NCBI GenBank assembly: GCA_035301285.1
Contig: DATGUN010000018.1
Coordinates: forward strand, 1-64,000
Source of the DNA: DATGUN01 sp035301285
Lineage (GTDB): Bacteria; Bacillota; Bacilli; Bacillales; Amphibacillaceae
Direction: 5' to 3'
DNA: 64,000 bases
In this document: piece by piece, positions 36,086 through 44,956 of the stretch
Layout: every line of letters begins with the position of its first letter
How positions within the stretch are numbered: the stretch's first letter is position 1
Program-made: the position numbers and the translations under genes
The notes under the pieces: model-generated
What the model saw: the letters and a program-made list of their open reading frames with translations, nothing else
Told to the model about the DNA's origin: nothing
Databases searched by the model: none

Positions 36086-36982
36086 ATGTCCAAGTTCAGT
36101 TTATCGGATAAAACCTTCGATCGAATCAATTTTTTATTCGTACTGATGATCACACTCATCATCATATACCCGCTCGTTTTTGTACTCAGCGCCTCCATCA
36201 GTGATCCACAGGCCGTAAACACCGGAAAACTGTGGCTATGGCCAGTCGATATAACATTTGATGGCTTTGCTCGTATTTTCCAAAACAAAGCCATCTGGAT
36301 AGGGTATCGAAATACAATCTATTATACCTTTGTCGGTGTGTGTATCCATTTATTCGTCCTTTTGCCATGCGCATATGCCTTATCACGCAAAGAATTACTG
36401 GCGACGAAATTCTTTCTATGGTTTATATTGTTTACAATGTTATTTAACGGTGGATTGATTCCGACGTATTTGGTCGTCAAGAACCTTGGCATGGTGAACT
36501 CCATGTGGGCGATTGTCATTCCGGGTGTAGTAGGTGCTTGGTCGATCCTTGTTGCGCGATCATTCTTCCAGCAAACAATACCCGACCAATTAGTTGAAGC
36601 TGCCAAAATAGATGGTTCCAGCGATTTTCATCTATTCTTCCGGATTGTTCTTCCTTTATCCATGCCAATTATAGCGGTCATGGCATTGTTTCATGCCGTT
36701 GCACTGTGGAATCAATATTTCAATGCTTTGATTTATCTATCCGATGAAGAACTTTATCCACTTCAGCTTATTCTGAGGCAAATACTTATTTTGAATGAAG
36801 TCAGCGCTGATAGTGCGGCATCGGCTGCCGGAAGTGCCCAATCCTTTACAGATCAAATCAAGACCGCTTCACTTGTGAAATATGCTGTTATTATCGTGTC
36901 TGCATTGCCTTTGCTTATCGTATATCCATTTTTACAACGGTTCTTTGTTAAAGGTGTGCTCATCGGATCTGTGAAAGAATAA
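36086..36982 (+). CDS. Carbohydrate ABC transporter permease (LplC/YesQ-like)
   Basis: A 298-residue second permease with six helices and the EAA loop VEAAKIDGSSDFHLFFRI. The C-terminus PFLQRFFVKGVLIGSVKE is typical for this subgroup. The start is ATG 36086 after AGGAGGGAAAAAG. It pairs with the preceding permease to form the membrane pore of the importer. Confidence 0.92.
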   Translation: MSKFSLSDKTFDRINFLFVLMITLIIIYPLVFVLSASISDPQAVNTGKLWLWPVDITFDGFARIFQNKAIWIGYRNTIYYTFVGVCIHLFVLLPCAYALSRKELLATKFFLWFILFTMLFNGGLIPTYLVVKNLGMVNSMWAIVIPGVVGAWSILVARSFFQQTIPDQLVEAAKIDGSSDFHLFFRIVLPLSMPIIAVMALFHAVALWNQYFNALIYLSDEELYPLQLILRQILILNEVSADSAASAAGSAQSFTDQIKTASLVKYAVIIVSALPLLIVYPFLQRFFVKGVLIGSVKE

Positions 36983-37014
36983 TAACATGACTTCAAATGA
37001 AAGAGGTGAAGACA

Positions 37015-37656
37015 ATGTACGGGTTCATTTTAGGGTATTATCGGTTCAGTGTATGGACGTTACGTCTGGCATACGTCAATTTCTGCTGGATCCTGTTTAC
37101 ACTACTGGGTTTGGTACTATTCGGATTCATGCCAGCCACAGCGGCCATGTTCTCGATTGTCAGGAAGTGGATTGAGGGGAACGAAGACATTCCAGTTTTC
37201 ACAACATTTCTAAAACATTTCAAGAAAAACTTTATCGAAACGAATGGATTGGGGCTCGTCATTTTCCTGATTGGATACCTATTATTGACAGAGTTTCAGA
37301 TTCTGAGGATACAAGATAGCATTGTTTACTACGCCGTCAGTATTGCCGTCATGGCAACATTGATGCTTTATGTTGTGATGGTTGTTTACTTCTTTCCTGT
37401 TTTTGTACATTTTAAACTGAAATGGGTGGATTACCTGAAATGGCCGTTCATTATCGGCATCGTACATCCCATCTTAACATTGGTGACGTGTGTCGGATTG
37501 GGGCTTCTGTATTACGTGACATGGATAACCATCCCCGCCCTGTTATTCTTTTTCGGAGGAAGTGTGACTGCCCTTCTGGTCATGCTGGCCATTTCACAAA
37601 CCTTTTCAAAATACGAACGGACGCATACAACATCAAATGTAAACCAAGCAATGTAA
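37015..37656 (+). CDS. DUF624 (YesL) family membrane protein
   Basis: A 213-residue protein with about five membrane helices of the YesL/DUF624 family, including the helix start FILGYYRFSVWTLRLAYVNFCW (given here in family terms only as a hydrophobic start) and FGFMPATAAMFSIVRKW. Members are nearly always encoded beside LplABC-type sugar importers, as here, but their role is unknown. The start is ATG 37015 after AGAGGTGAAGACA. Confidence 0.88.
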   Translation: MYGFILGYYRFSVWTLRLAYVNFCWILFTLLGLVLFGFMPATAAMFSIVRKWIEGNEDIPVFTTFLKHFKKNFIETNGLGLVIFLIGYLLLTEFQILRIQDSIVYYAVSIAVMATLMLYVVMVVYFFPVFVHFKLKWVDYLKWPFIIGIVHPILTLVTCVGLGLLYYVTWITIPALLFFFGGSVTALLVMLAISQTFSKYERTHTTSNVNQAM

Positions 37657-37730
37657 CAGCGGCGGAAAATCTTATTTCCCTTGTTCAATGGACAGCATGA
37701 CATCGAGCACACTACGAAGGAGCAAATAAA

Positions 37731-38816
37731 ATGAAAACAATCAAAAACGCCATGTTTGTTAATGGTGAAAATTATAATATCATCATTCAGGACGGCAAAA
37801 TCATGGAGATAACGGATCAATCAGTGGAAAAAGGGACCATCATCCATATTCCTGATGATGTCTATGTATCGGCTGGATGGATCGACATTCATACACATGC
37901 ATGCCCGCTTTTTGAACCGTATTGTTCCATCCCTGATGATATCGGGTACAAAACCGGCGTCACAACCCTTGTCGATGCAGGGAGTTGTGGTGCAGATGAT
38001 ATTGATTCATTTTATACCCTGTCCCAAGAGATCCCGACACGTCTATTATCCTTTTTGAACATTTCCAGAGTGGGATTGAAAATCAAAAATGAATTGGCAG
38101 ATCTATCATCGCTATCCTTCCAAGCCATTGAATCATCGCTTAAGAAATACCCAGATTTGATTGTGGGTCTTAAAGCACGCATGAGTGCCAGTGTTGTAGG
38201 AACAAATGGCATTGAACCGCTGAACAGAGCCAGGCAGTACAGTGATGAGCTACATGTCCCTTTACTTGTTCACATCGGTAACGCTCCGCCATACCTGGAT
38301 GACATAGCTGATATATTAAAAAAGGGCGATATCATTACACATATTTTCAACGATAAACCCGAAAATAGTCTATTAACCTATCATGCTGCCATTCATAAAG
38401 CCATCGAACGCGGAGTCTATCTTGATGTCGGGCATGGAACGTCGAGCTTTTCATTTGCGATCGCCAAGAAAGCCTTCGAAATGAATATCCCAATCGATAG
38501 CATCAGTACAGACATCTATAACTATAATCGTATCAATGGACCTGTTTATAATATGGCAACCACCTTGAACAAATTTTTGGCACTGGGTTACTCCCTTGAA
38601 AAAGTGATTGACTGTGTCACCAAAAACCCAGCAAATATCATCAATCGCCCCAAGCTTGGAACGATCCGGGAAGGTGCCATCGCTGATTTGACCTTTTTCA
38701 AGGTATCTCAGGAACCGATCGACCTAATCGATTCATTCGGTCATGTCATTCGTGGTGAACAACAGATCAAACCGTACGCTGTATTAATGGGAGGCAAATA
38801 TTATGAGTGTGAATGA
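37731..38816 (+). CDS. EF_0837/AHA_3915-type amidohydrolase (deacetylase)
   Basis: A 361-residue amidohydrolase-fold enzyme with a two-metal site: HxH is His54 and His56 in DIHTHACP, the likely carboxylated lysine is Lys148 in GLKARM, then His181, His204 and Asp261 (STDIYN). This subgroup (often misnamed dihydroorotase) occurs with DgaE/DgaF homologs, as in Enterococcus EF_0837-0839. In this locus the natural reaction would be deacetylation of an N-acetylamino sugar acid. The start follows GAAGGAGCAAATAAA. Its end overlaps dgaE by 14 nt. Confidence 0.88.
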   Translation: MKTIKNAMFVNGENYNIIIQDGKIMEITDQSVEKGTIIHIPDDVYVSAGWIDIHTHACPLFEPYCSIPDDIGYKTGVTTLVDAGSCGADDIDSFYTLSQEIPTRLLSFLNISRVGLKIKNELADLSSLSFQAIESSLKKYPDLIVGLKARMSASVVGTNGIEPLNRARQYSDELHVPLLVHIGNAPPYLDDIADILKKGDIITHIFNDKPENSLLTYHAAIHKAIERGVYLDVGHGTSSFSFAIAKKAFEMNIPIDSISTDIYNYNRINGPVYNMATTLNKFLALGYSLEKVIDCVTKNPANIINRPKLGTIREGAIADLTFFKVSQEPIDLIDSFGHVIRGEQQIKPYAVLMGGKYYECE

Positions 38817-39894
38817 TCTTGAGTTACAAAGCGTTATCAACGCAAGTGGGAAAATGAGCATACTAGGTGTTTCTACGATGTCAGACGAAGTTACAGAGGC
38901 CATGAAAGAGGGAGCACAATCTTTTTATGTCATGGAGGATCTACGGAAAAAAGCTGGAAAAAAAGTAGCCCAATATATAAAAACTGAGGCTGCCATGATC
39001 ACCAACTCCGCTTCATCAGCAATTGTTCTAGCCGTCAGTGGGCTGTTGACAAAAGATGATACACGATTAATCCATCACTTGGAAGAACGTGCAATGACAT
39101 CCCAAAACGAAATCATCATCATGACAGGACATCATATCGATTACGGTGCCCCGGTTAAAACAATGGTTCAAATGGCCGGTGCACACGTCTCATTCGCGGG
39201 GTATGCCAATGGATGTTCACTGAAACAGATTGAAGACGCCATCTCCGAGCGAACACTTGGCATGGTCTATGTGCAATCACATCACTGTGTCCAAAAGAAC
39301 ATGCCTGCATTAGCCGATATCAGTCAATTAATGGAACAACATAACATACCATTTATCATTGACGCCGCAGCTGAAACAGATATCGCAGCTTTCAGCCATC
39401 TAGGAGATATGTGCATCATAAGTGGCTCAAAAGCACTGGCTGGCCCGACATCCGGTATACTGGCTGGTAAAGAACGCTACATCGAATATGCAACATATCA
39501 TGAATCAGGAATAGGCCGCGCCATGAAAGTTGGAAAAGAAAGCATTACAGGACTGTTGAAGGCGTTAGAACAGTACCCATCACAAACGAACAACGAAAAC
39601 AGACAACTTGATATCCTCCAACAATTACAAACAATTGATACCTTGCCAGGTGTAACTTCATTGCTTATCAAAGATGATTCACGAAACATCTATAGATTGC
39701 GCCTGACAATTGATGCAAAACTCTGTGGTAAAGATGCCCCAACCATCGTACAGCAACTTAAAAAAGGTGATGTCGCTATCTATACACGGGATTACCATGC
39801 AAGCGAAGGCTCTTTTGATATCGATCCCCGGACGTTAACGGAAACAGATGGTCAATATATTTTTTCTAGGCTGGAGCAAATAATAAGGAGTTGA
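38803..39894 (+). CDS. dgaE: DgaE-like PLP-dependent ammonia-lyase
   Basis: A 363-residue fold-type I PLP enzyme of the SelA/DgaE branch. The PLP lysine is Lys210 in ISGSKALAGPTSG and the ring-nitrogen Asp is Asp187 (FIIDAAAE). In Salmonella, DgaE converts D-glucosaminate-6-phosphate to 2-keto-3-deoxy-6-phosphogluconate plus ammonia. Here there is no phosphotransferase system but a separate sugar kinase, so the substrate may be unphosphorylated glucosaminate. The start follows GGGAGGCAAATATT and overlaps the deacetylase gene. Confidence 0.88.
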   Translation: MSVNDLELQSVINASGKMSILGVSTMSDEVTEAMKEGAQSFYVMEDLRKKAGKKVAQYIKTEAAMITNSASSAIVLAVSGLLTKDDTRLIHHLEERAMTSQNEIIIMTGHHIDYGAPVKTMVQMAGAHVSFAGYANGCSLKQIEDAISERTLGMVYVQSHHCVQKNMPALADISQLMEQHNIPFIIDAAAETDIAAFSHLGDMCIISGSKALAGPTSGILAGKERYIEYATYHESGIGRAMKVGKESITGLLKALEQYPSQTNNENRQLDILQQLQTIDTLPGVTSLLIKDDSRNIYRLRLTIDAKLCGKDAPTIVQQLKKGDVAIYTRDYHASEGSFDIDPRTLTETDGQYIFSRLEQIIRS

Positions 39895-39899
39895 ATCGT

Positions 39900-40640
39900 A
39901 TGAAACCCTCATTTTATAATGATTTTATTTGTATCAATGTTTTAGCTCATTCTTTAAAAAACGCCATAGACATCCATCATAAAACGGAAGGCCATTGTCT
40001 GATTGGATTGCTCGCTTCAAATTATTCAACTGCCAACGAAGCAGAGGCAAACATTCAAGCCTATAAAACCGCTGTTGATGGAGCTGTATCCATCGGATTG
40101 GGTCGTGGGAATCCTGAACAATGGAAGATCGTTTCAGAGATATCAGCAAATAATGAAGTCGTACATATCAATCAAGTTTTTCCGAAGGTTGGTTATACAT
40201 ATGGAATCAGTCAAAACAAACACGCATGGATCAATGCCCTCGTCCACCCTACCGAAAGACTTGGCTATGTCAATATTGCCACAGGTCCACTCTCAAGTGG
40301 AACAAACAGGATTGATATGCCAGTTCAAGATGCGATTACATTGATAAAGGAAATGGGCGGAAGCGCCTTGAAGCTTTTTCCATTAAATGGGCTCAGAACA
40401 AAAGATCAATACCAACGGATTGCGGAGATATGCGCTGAAGAAGATTTTGCCCTTGAACCTACCGGTGGAATCGATCTTGGTAACTTCCGTGACATCATTA
40501 CGATCGCAAAGGATGCAGGAGTAAGAAAGCTAATTCCGCATATATATTCCTCCATCATCGATAGAACAACCGGCTTGACGAATATCAATGCAATTGAAAA
40601 GCTATATACCATTACAAAGGAGGTCGCAGAACATAGATGA
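39900..40640 (+). CDS. dgaF: DgaF-like 2-keto-3-deoxy-phosphogluconate aldolase
   Basis: A 246-residue TIM-barrel of the KDGP-aldolase family (DgaF type), splitting KDPG to pyruvate and glyceraldehyde-3-phosphate. The segment GGSALKLFPLNGL carries the likely Schiff-base lysine, and LEPTGGIDL and IPHIYSSIID are family signatures. The start is ATG 39900 nine bases after AAGGAG; a TTG directly beside that site is less likely. The next gene overlaps by 4 nt. Confidence 0.9.
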   Translation: MKPSFYNDFICINVLAHSLKNAIDIHHKTEGHCLIGLLASNYSTANEAEANIQAYKTAVDGAVSIGLGRGNPEQWKIVSEISANNEVVHINQVFPKVGYTYGISQNKHAWINALVHPTERLGYVNIATGPLSSGTNRIDMPVQDAITLIKEMGGSALKLFPLNGLRTKDQYQRIAEICAEEDFALEPTGGIDLGNFRDIITIAKDAGVRKLIPHIYSSIIDRTTGLTNINAIEKLYTITKEVAEHR

Positions 40641-41650
40641 GCGCAAATGTTAAAGCTTTTGGTGAAGTCATGATGCGTTTGGAAGCTCCGGGTTATAAAA
40701 CGCTTGAACAAACCGACACGCTTCACACGATGTATACTGGAACCGGTGTCAACATCTTAAGTAGCCTAAGCACATTCAACCATGCCACCTCAATCATTAC
40801 GAAACTGCCTGATAACAGTCTCGGCAAAGCGGCTCAATCAGCTATCAGATCATCTGGCATCTCCACCGAAAACATTGTTTTTGGCGGACAGTACCTTGGA
40901 CAATATTTTTTGGAAAATGGCTATGGACACAGAGCTTCAAAAGTCACTTATTCAAATCGTAAAGAGAGCAGTTTTTCCATGTCCGACGTGGCTGAGTATG
41001 ATCTTAAAAAATGTCTTGCTGATACTGACATCCTGCATATATGTGGCATTGGACTTGCCATTTCGGATCGAACGCGTAACAATGCTATCCAAGCTGCTGA
41101 AATAGCGCACGAATCAGGTGTTAAAGTCGCATTTGACTGTAATTTCAGACCTAAACTGTGGCATGATGATTTTACAAAGGCCAGACATTACTATGAAAAA
41201 ATATTACCTTATGTCAACATTTGTTTCATGACAGAAAAAGATGCAAAATATATACTGGGATATGAAACAGAACAAGCCGGCCGAATCAATGAGATCAATG
41301 AACTGATTCCTGAAGTGGCAAAACGATTTCAGATAGATATGATAGCCGGAACGATCAGGGAGGAAACATCACATCAGACCGGGACTCTTCAAGGCTACAT
41401 GTTAACTGGAAACACACTTCATTACGCGAAAGCCTTCAAATATGATACCCTTGATAGAATAGGTAGCGGAGACGGGTTTGCAAGTGGTATTTTACATGGT
41501 ATACTGACAAATCTGTCTGCGGATGAGACGGTTGCATTCGCCACAGGAGCGGGTGTCCTGGCACATACGATCCATGGGGACATCCCACGGAACACGGAAA
41601 AAGACATACAGGCATTTTTAACAAACAATCGAATATCCATGGAGAGGTAG
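40637..41650 (+). CDS. kdgK: 2-keto-3-deoxygluconate kinase (PfkB family)
   Basis: A 337-residue ribokinase-fold sugar kinase. The PfkB signature 2 with the catalytic Asp279 is DRIGSGDGFASGIL; the anion hole is Gly-rich there. FDCNFRPKLW is typical of KDG kinases, as is the short GTGVNI sugar-binding start. ATGA overlap (4 nt) with dgaF implies translational coupling. It would phosphorylate KDG to KDPG, the substrate of the adjacent aldolase. KDG as substrate is inferred from both sequence and context. Confidence 0.85.
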   Translation: MSANVKAFGEVMMRLEAPGYKTLEQTDTLHTMYTGTGVNILSSLSTFNHATSIITKLPDNSLGKAAQSAIRSSGISTENIVFGGQYLGQYFLENGYGHRASKVTYSNRKESSFSMSDVAEYDLKKCLADTDILHICGIGLAISDRTRNNAIQAAEIAHESGVKVAFDCNFRPKLWHDDFTKARHYYEKILPYVNICFMTEKDAKYILGYETEQAGRINEINELIPEVAKRFQIDMIAGTIREETSHQTGTLQGYMLTGNTLHYAKAFKYDTLDRIGSGDGFASGILHGILTNLSADETVAFATGAGVLAHTIHGDIPRNTEKDIQAFLTNNRISMER

Positions 41651-41657
41651 AAGCCAT

Positions 41658-42368
41658 ATGAAATTAACATTAAAAAAAGGACCATTGTACATTCAAGTAT
41701 ATGAAATACTAAAGGAAAGGATCATCAGTGGAATATACCCCAAAAACACCCTGATACCATCTGAACAAGAATTGAAAGATGAATTCAATGTCAGCATCAT
41801 CACCATCCGGCGAGCTGTTGAAGAGCTTGCCCGCCAAGGAAGTGTTGAAAAAAGAAGCGGCATCGGAACAACAGTCTTGGATAATTATGCTGTTTCGAAG
41901 TTATCAAAGGGGCAACGTTTCTCAGAGTACTTAATCGATGAAGGTTATGAATTGGAGAAGAAGCAAGCTACTTTATCAGTCATCGACATTCCCGAGGATT
42001 CGAAACTCCGGAAACATTTCGGTAAAAAGTGTTATTGTATCCAACGCCTGTACACATTGAACAATGAACCTTACATTCATTTTAAGCATCACGTATCATT
42101 ATCATTGGACATTCCCGACAACCCAGAAAAATTACTGGAATCCTTATATGAAATCTTGTACAGCCAAGGGATCAAATTCAATCGTTTCAAAGATGAATTT
42201 GGTATTGAGACACCAGAAAAATATATTGCAGATGTCTTAAACATCAATCAAAGACCCTTATTGCAAAGGCAACGTTTTTCTTATGATATAAATGAAAACC
42301 TGATTGAATACTCAGAGGCCTTTTATAATACAAACATTCATAAGTATGTCGTCAATTTTGATGTATAG
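41658..42368 (+). CDS. GntR family regulator, HutC/UTRA subfamily
   Basis: A 236-residue regulator with an N-terminal winged HTH (IPSEQELKDEFNVSIITIRRAV) and a C-terminal UTRA ligand domain ending QRFSYDINENLIEYSEAFY. UTRA domains usually sense sugar phosphates or small acids; an aldonic acid, KDG or KDPG would fit here. It is the last gene of the 33.4-42.4 kb operon, 7 bp after the kinase. An operator was not identified with confidence. Confidence 0.9.
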   Translation: MKLTLKKGPLYIQVYEILKERIISGIYPKNTLIPSEQELKDEFNVSIITIRRAVEELARQGSVEKRSGIGTTVLDNYAVSKLSKGQRFSEYLIDEGYELEKKQATLSVIDIPEDSKLRKHFGKKCYCIQRLYTLNNEPYIHFKHHVSLSLDIPDNPEKLLESLYEILYSQGIKFNRFKDEFGIETPEKYIADVLNINQRPLLQRQRFSYDINENLIEYSEAFYNTNIHKYVVNFDV

Positions 42369-42484
42369 CAAGAGAGGGACAACGTTAAACGATAGCCAAT
42401 CAGAGCCTTCAATAGACTATGGCAATTAAAATAGCATATCATTCATCCCAGGAACGAACGCAACGTTAAGTCCCCATCTCTTGC
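42368..42484. repeat. 117-bp element bounded by near-perfect inverted repeats
   Basis: The left arm GCAAGAGAGGGACAACGTT (42368-42386) is the reverse complement of the right arm (42462-42484) apart from two 2-nt insertions in the right arm. The 75 bp between carry no gene. It sits between the convergent GntR and amino-acid transporter genes. A small non-autonomous element or a long-loop terminator are the two explanations; no target-site duplication is evident. Confidence 0.5.
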
Positions 42485-42563
42485 TTCTTCACATCAATAG
42501 ATAATAACAATATCTGCCCTGCCATATACAAGTAGTAGATTTTTGATAGATTCAACCATTTTA

Positions 42564-43304
42564 CTATAACACGCGGCTTAAAAACTCCCGTGTCCGCTCT
42601 TCTTCAGCATTGTCAAAAATCTGTCCAGGGGACCCATCTTCAATGATAACCCCTTTATCCATATAAACGACGCGATCGGCTACTTCACGCGCAAATCCCA
42701 TTTCATGGGTCACGACAATCATTGTCATTCCTTCATCTGCCAAATCTTTCATGACTCCCAGCACTTCCCCGACAAGTTCTGGGTCAAGTCCCGAAGTAGG
42801 TTCATCAAACAACATCATCTCCGGCTCCATGGCTAGTGCCCTCGCTATGGCAACGCGCTGTTTCTGCCCACCTGATAATGTACGCGGATAAACATCAGCT
42901 TTATCAAGCAATCCTACTTTATCCAAATAGGATTCACCGATCTGGCGCGCTTTCTGTTTATCGATTTTCTTCACATAGATCAAAGCCTCCATAATGTTAC
43001 CGATTACCGTTTTATGTGGAAATAGATTAAAATGTTGGAATACCATCCCTATACGTTGTCTTGTCATGTTCAGATTCACCTTTTTCGGGTCAATCGTTTC
43101 TCCCTCAATCATAATATCACCATCATTTTTCATCTCCAAAAAGTTCAAGCAGCGTAGAAGTGTACTTTTTCCTGAACCACTGGCTCCGATCAAAACAACG
43201 ACTTCATTCTCCATGACGTCCATATCAACGTCTTTCAACACATGAAGTTTCCCGAAATACTTATTCAACTTTTTGACTGAAATGGCCGGTTGTTGGTCCG
43301 TCAT
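42564..43304 (-). CDS. Amino-acid ABC transporter ATP-binding protein (GlnQ-like)
   Basis: A 246-residue ATPase of the polar amino-acid group. Walker A is GASGSGKST, the ABC signature LSGGQKQR, Walker B MLFDEPTSGLDPE, and the switch His in VTHEMGFA. The ATG overlaps the stop of the permease gene by 4 nt (ATGA). It is the last gene of a binding protein-permease-ATPase operon. Confidence 0.95.
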   Translation of the reverse strand: MTDQQPAISVKKLNKYFGKLHVLKDVDMDVMENEVVVLIGASGSGKSTLLRCLNFLEMKNDGDIMIEGETIDPKKVNLNMTRQRIGMVFQHFNLFPHKTVIGNIMEALIYVKKIDKQKARQIGESYLDKVGLLDKADVYPRTLSGGQKQRVAIARALAMEPEMMLFDEPTSGLDPELVGEVLGVMKDLADEGMTMIVVTHEMGFAREVADRVVYMDKGVIIEDGSPGQIFDNAEEERTREFLSRVL

Positions 43305-43966
43305 GATTCGACCCCCCTTTCATTTTTTGATAGTGCCCGTTCAACACGATTGACGATAAACGTCAATATAAGTACCAACACCAAATAATATATGCCCACT
43401 ATGATATAGGATTCCATCGCCATACCGGTTGACGATTGAATACGCTGTGCCTTGTTGAATAAATCTTGGAAACCGATAAAGGCAACAAGCGATGAGTCTT
43501 TCAGCGCAATGATAAACTGATTACCCAGAGGAGGAATGGCCCTTCTCAATGCTTGTGGCAGGACGATTCTCCGCATGGACAAGCTTGTATTCATCCCAAG
43601 GCTGCGGGCCGCTTCTGTCTGACCTTTATCAATAGATTGAATGGATCCACGAAAAATTTCCGCAATATAGGCTCCGTTATGTACCCCAAGTGCGATACCA
43701 CCGGAAAAAAGTCTTCCTAAATCCACTATCTCTACCAGTCCAAAGTATAAAATGAATATTTGAACGATAAGAGGTGTCCCCCGGATCACATAGATATAAA
43801 TATCAGCAATGATTTCAAGTATTTTTATATTCGATACCTTCAAAAAGGCAAAAAACAACCCGATCAACAAACCGATCAATAAACCGACCAATGTAATCTC
43901 GATGGTATTTATAATGGCATCTTTGTAACCGGGAAGCGTTTTTAAAAAAAGTTCCCAAAATCCCAT
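43301..43966 (-). CDS. Amino-acid ABC transporter permease
   Basis: A 221-residue HisMQ-type permease with five helices. The EAA loop is EAARSLGMNTSLSMRRIVLP, and IYVIRGTPLIVQIFILYF is the usual core segment. The start is ATG 43966 after AAGGAGG; the frame is open to 44017 without a site. The substrate is not deducible; Glu, Gln, Arg or cystine are candidates. Confidence 0.93.
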   Translation of the reverse strand: MGFWELFLKTLPGYKDAIINTIEITLVGLLIGLLIGLFFAFLKVSNIKILEIIADIYIYVIRGTPLIVQIFILYFGLVEIVDLGRLFSGGIALGVHNGAYIAEIFRGSIQSIDKGQTEAARSLGMNTSLSMRRIVLPQALRRAIPPLGNQFIIALKDSSLVAFIGFQDLFNKAQRIQSSTGMAMESYIIVGIYYLVLVLILTFIVNRVERALSKNERGVES

Positions 43967-44039
43967 TCGATTTTCCTCCTTGTGAAAATCCCAGTTATGT
44001 TCTATCGTAAATCGCATTTCAAGAAAAGCATCTTATACA

Positions 44040-44097
44040 AGGAGAGATGCAGGAACAGCTTCTTGATCGAGACAAAATCCATCCCTGCATATATCCT
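44040..44097 (-). other. Hairpin between binding-protein and permease genes
   Basis: AGGA...ATGCAGG pairs with CCTGCAT...TCCT over a loop of about 30 nt. It lies within the 168-bp gap between the binding-protein and permease genes and may protect or attenuate the transcript. Confidence 0.4.
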
Positions 44098-44134
44098 TCA
44101 CGATTAAATTTTTCATCCAACCAAAAGAATCATT

Positions 44135-44956
44135 TTATTCTAAAATACTTTCATCAAACCATTTTTCGCTTATTTCATCATATGTTCCGTCGTCAATGAC
44201 CGCTTCAAGAGCACGATTAAATTCATCGAGCATGTCATCATTATCTTTTTTAACGGCCCCTCCGATTTCTTCTTCAAAAAAGTAATCGCCAACTGCATGG
44301 ATATCAAGATCATTTTCCTCAATCTGATTTAAACCAACGTTTTTATCAGTAACAACGGCATCAAGCCGATCTGAACCAGCATCAAGGTCTTCGAGAGCTA
44401 CGTTATCACTTTGATACGTATTTAGTTCATCTTCCGAGATATATTCCAATACGGCTTCTTCATAAGTACTTGATGCCACTACGCCTACATTTTTTCCTTC
44501 AAGATCATCAGCAGACTCGATTTCTTCATTATCATCATGAACATAAATGACACCACCAGACCGGTAATACGGTTCGGAAAAGTCTACTGATTCGGCACGT
44601 TCATCCGTTATCCCCATACTTCCCATGATGACATCCATCCGGTCGCTGTTCACTTCTTCGATCAACGCTCCGAAATCTTGTGTAAAAACCGGTTTGGGCT
44701 TCAAGCCCATCTCTTTCGCAATGGCTTCACCCAATTCCACCTCAAAACCTGCTTCTTCTCCATCAAGATCCTCAAAATTGAATGGCTTATATAATCCACT
44801 GGAACCAAACGTTAAATACCCATCCTCCACCGTGTCTACAGTAGGTTCTTTATCTGGCTCATTGTTTGCGTTTACATCTTCGTCATCATTACCACAAGCA
44901 GATAAAAAAGCCATCATCAATAGACTGCTTAATACCAAAACGACTTTTTTGATCAT
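44135..44956 (-). CDS. Amino-acid ABC transporter substrate-binding lipoprotein
   Basis: A 273-residue family 3 solute-binding protein with a lipoprotein signal (lipobox LSAC, then an acidic linker NDDEDVNANNEPDKEP). YLTFGSSGLYKPFNFED, GFEVELGEAIAKEMGL and MDVIMGSMGITDERA are family signatures. The start is ATG 44956, 11 nt after GAGAGGGG. The perfect palindrome GGAATATTCC (45011-45020) lies in its promoter region and may be an operator. Confidence 0.93.
   Translation of the reverse strand: MIKKVVLVLSSLLMMAFLSACGNDDEDVNANNEPDKEPTVDTVEDGYLTFGSSGLYKPFNFEDLDGEEAGFEVELGEAIAKEMGLKPKPVFTQDFGALIEEVNSDRMDVIMGSMGITDERAESVDFSEPYYRSGGVIYVHDDNEEIESADDLEGKNVGVVASSTYEEAVLEYISEDELNTYQSDNVALEDLDAGSDRLDAVVTDKNVGLNQIEENDLDIHAVGDYFFEEEIGGAVKKDNDDMLDEFNRALEAVIDDGTYDEISEKWFDESILE

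Noticed and set aside
37731..38816. Dihydroorotase
   Set aside because: Common mis-annotation of this amidohydrolase subgroup; there are no pyrimidine genes nearby.
38803..39894. Selenocysteine synthase (SelA)
   Set aside because: The sequence is SelA-like in fold only; context with a deacetylase, KDPG aldolase and sugar kinase fits DgaE.
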